DNA of 5,801 nucleotides from Chloroflexota bacterium (GTDB lineage Bacteria > Chloroflexota > Dehalococcoidia > SZUA-161 > SpSt-899): the NCBI GenBank assembly GCA_018657655.1, contig JABHWQ010000188.1:1-5801 (forward strand), read 5' to 3'. A model generated the notes under the pieces. That model was given only the letters and a program-made list of their open reading frames with translations, did no database searches and had not been told where the DNA came from. The translations under genes were made by a program, and so were the position numbers. Positions 5,522-5,801 of this stretch are shown piece by piece (position 1 is the first letter of the stretch; each line of letters starts with the position of its first letter).

Positions 5522-5801
5522 ACACGAGAAGAGCCAACAGCGGCGTGATTGAATTCTCAGTTTTATGGATTGTGGCTTCAATTCGCCTCAAATTGAGCAT
5601 TGGCACTGTAATCCAATCGTATCTGGTAAGTGACGTTGAATAAGGGCTTGGAGGCATGTACCCGATTCCGTTTTTGCACTTATGAAATGTCTTGGTTCGT
5701 ACGACCACTGTGGCTATCTCGGAGTGAACCTCGACACAATCTCCGTCGCGTACACCCAATCTATCCATATCAGCCGGAGACATCCACAAACGAGCCGAGA
5801 C
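5520..5801 (-). CDS. FwdD/FmdD-like molybdopterin dinucleotide-binding subunit, 5'-partial
   Basis: The minus-strand frame is open to the window edge, so the N-terminus is missing; 93 codons are visible. Reading inwards it begins VSARLWMSPADMDRLGVRDG, the typical start of the molybdopterin-dinucleotide-binding barrel (MSPEDM-LGI-DGD-V-V), followed by EIATVVVRTKTF and GIGYMPPSPYSTSLTRYDW, which corresponds to the G-F-P-GP-AN segment of FwdD in formylmethanofuran dehydrogenase. FwdD is about 120-130 residues, so about 25-35 residues are missing. In archaeal enzymes FwdB and FwdD together bind the tungsto- or molybdopterin cofactor; bacterial homologues also occur with other partners. A catalytic FwdB-like subunit would be expected upstream, beyond the right edge. 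The Fe-S protein gene follows by nine bases in the same transcript. The C-terminal tail (KTENSITPLLALLV) is not conserved in my recollection of the family. Confidence 0.8.
   Translation of the reverse strand, partial: VSARLWMSPADMDRLGVRDGDCVEVHSEIATVVVRTKTFHKCKNGIGYMPPSPYSTSLTRYDWITVPMLNLRRIEATIHKTENSITPLLALLV

Noticed and set aside
1..5801. RNA genes, CRISPR arrays, insertion sequences
   Set aside because: I saw no tRNA-like cloverleaf, no regularly spaced repeats, and no transposase-like coding sequence or terminal inverted repeats.

Overview
The window looks like part of an accessory catabolic or redox locus from a strict anaerobe. It carries two 2-hydroxyacyl-CoA dehydratase/benzoyl-CoA reductase-family subunits, a cysteine-desulfurase-fold protein, and a formylmethanofuran-dehydrogenase-type (FwdD-like) subunit next to a multi-cluster Fe-S protein. 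These families together suggest an anaerobic bacterium such as Desulfobacterota, Chloroflexota or Firmicutes, or possibly an archaeon. Taxonomy cannot be fixed from the sequence alone. Base composition is roughly balanced by eye, with the methyltransferase gene somewhat more AT-rich than its neighbours.

Layout. Plus strand: (1) 2-904, the 3' part of a dehydratase-family subunit with no cysteine in the 300 visible residues; (2) 969-1058, a possible small ORF whose stop codon sits inside a hairpin that covers the next Shine-Dalgarno site; (3) 1068-1706, a METTL27-like class I SAM methyltransferase; (4) 1906-3312, a complete dehydratase-family subunit that keeps three candidate cluster-ligand cysteines; (5) 3353-4525, a NifS/IscS-fold protein that has lost the PLP lysine and several other PLP-pocket residues but keeps the catalytic-loop cysteine; (6) 4578-5036, an unassigned 152-residue protein with a weak SCP2-like appearance. 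Minus strand, convergent and abutting: (7) 5037-5510, a Fe-S protein with an N-terminal CX2CX4CX16C domain and two further cysteine clusters; (8) 5520-5801, the C-terminal part of a FwdD-like molybdopterin-dinucleotide-binding subunit cut by the window edge.

How they may work together (inference). The plus-strand genes run in one direction with strong AGGAGG ribosome sites for the methyltransferase and the second dehydratase subunit, so they probably form an operon. The dehydratase pair appears asymmetric: one subunit can hold a Fe-S cluster and the other apparently cannot. The desulfurase-fold protein next to them appears unable to do normal PLP chemistry, so it may be a pseudoenzyme (scaffold or sulfur carrier) or do different chemistry. 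No ATP-dependent activator (HgdC/BcrA-D type) is visible; it may lie outside the window. The minus-strand pair looks like the electron-transfer end of a Mo/W oxidoreductase whose catalytic subunit would lie beyond the right edge.

The most interesting signal is the combination of a Cys-free dehydratase paralogue, a Cys-containing partner and a lysine-less NifS homologue in one run of genes.
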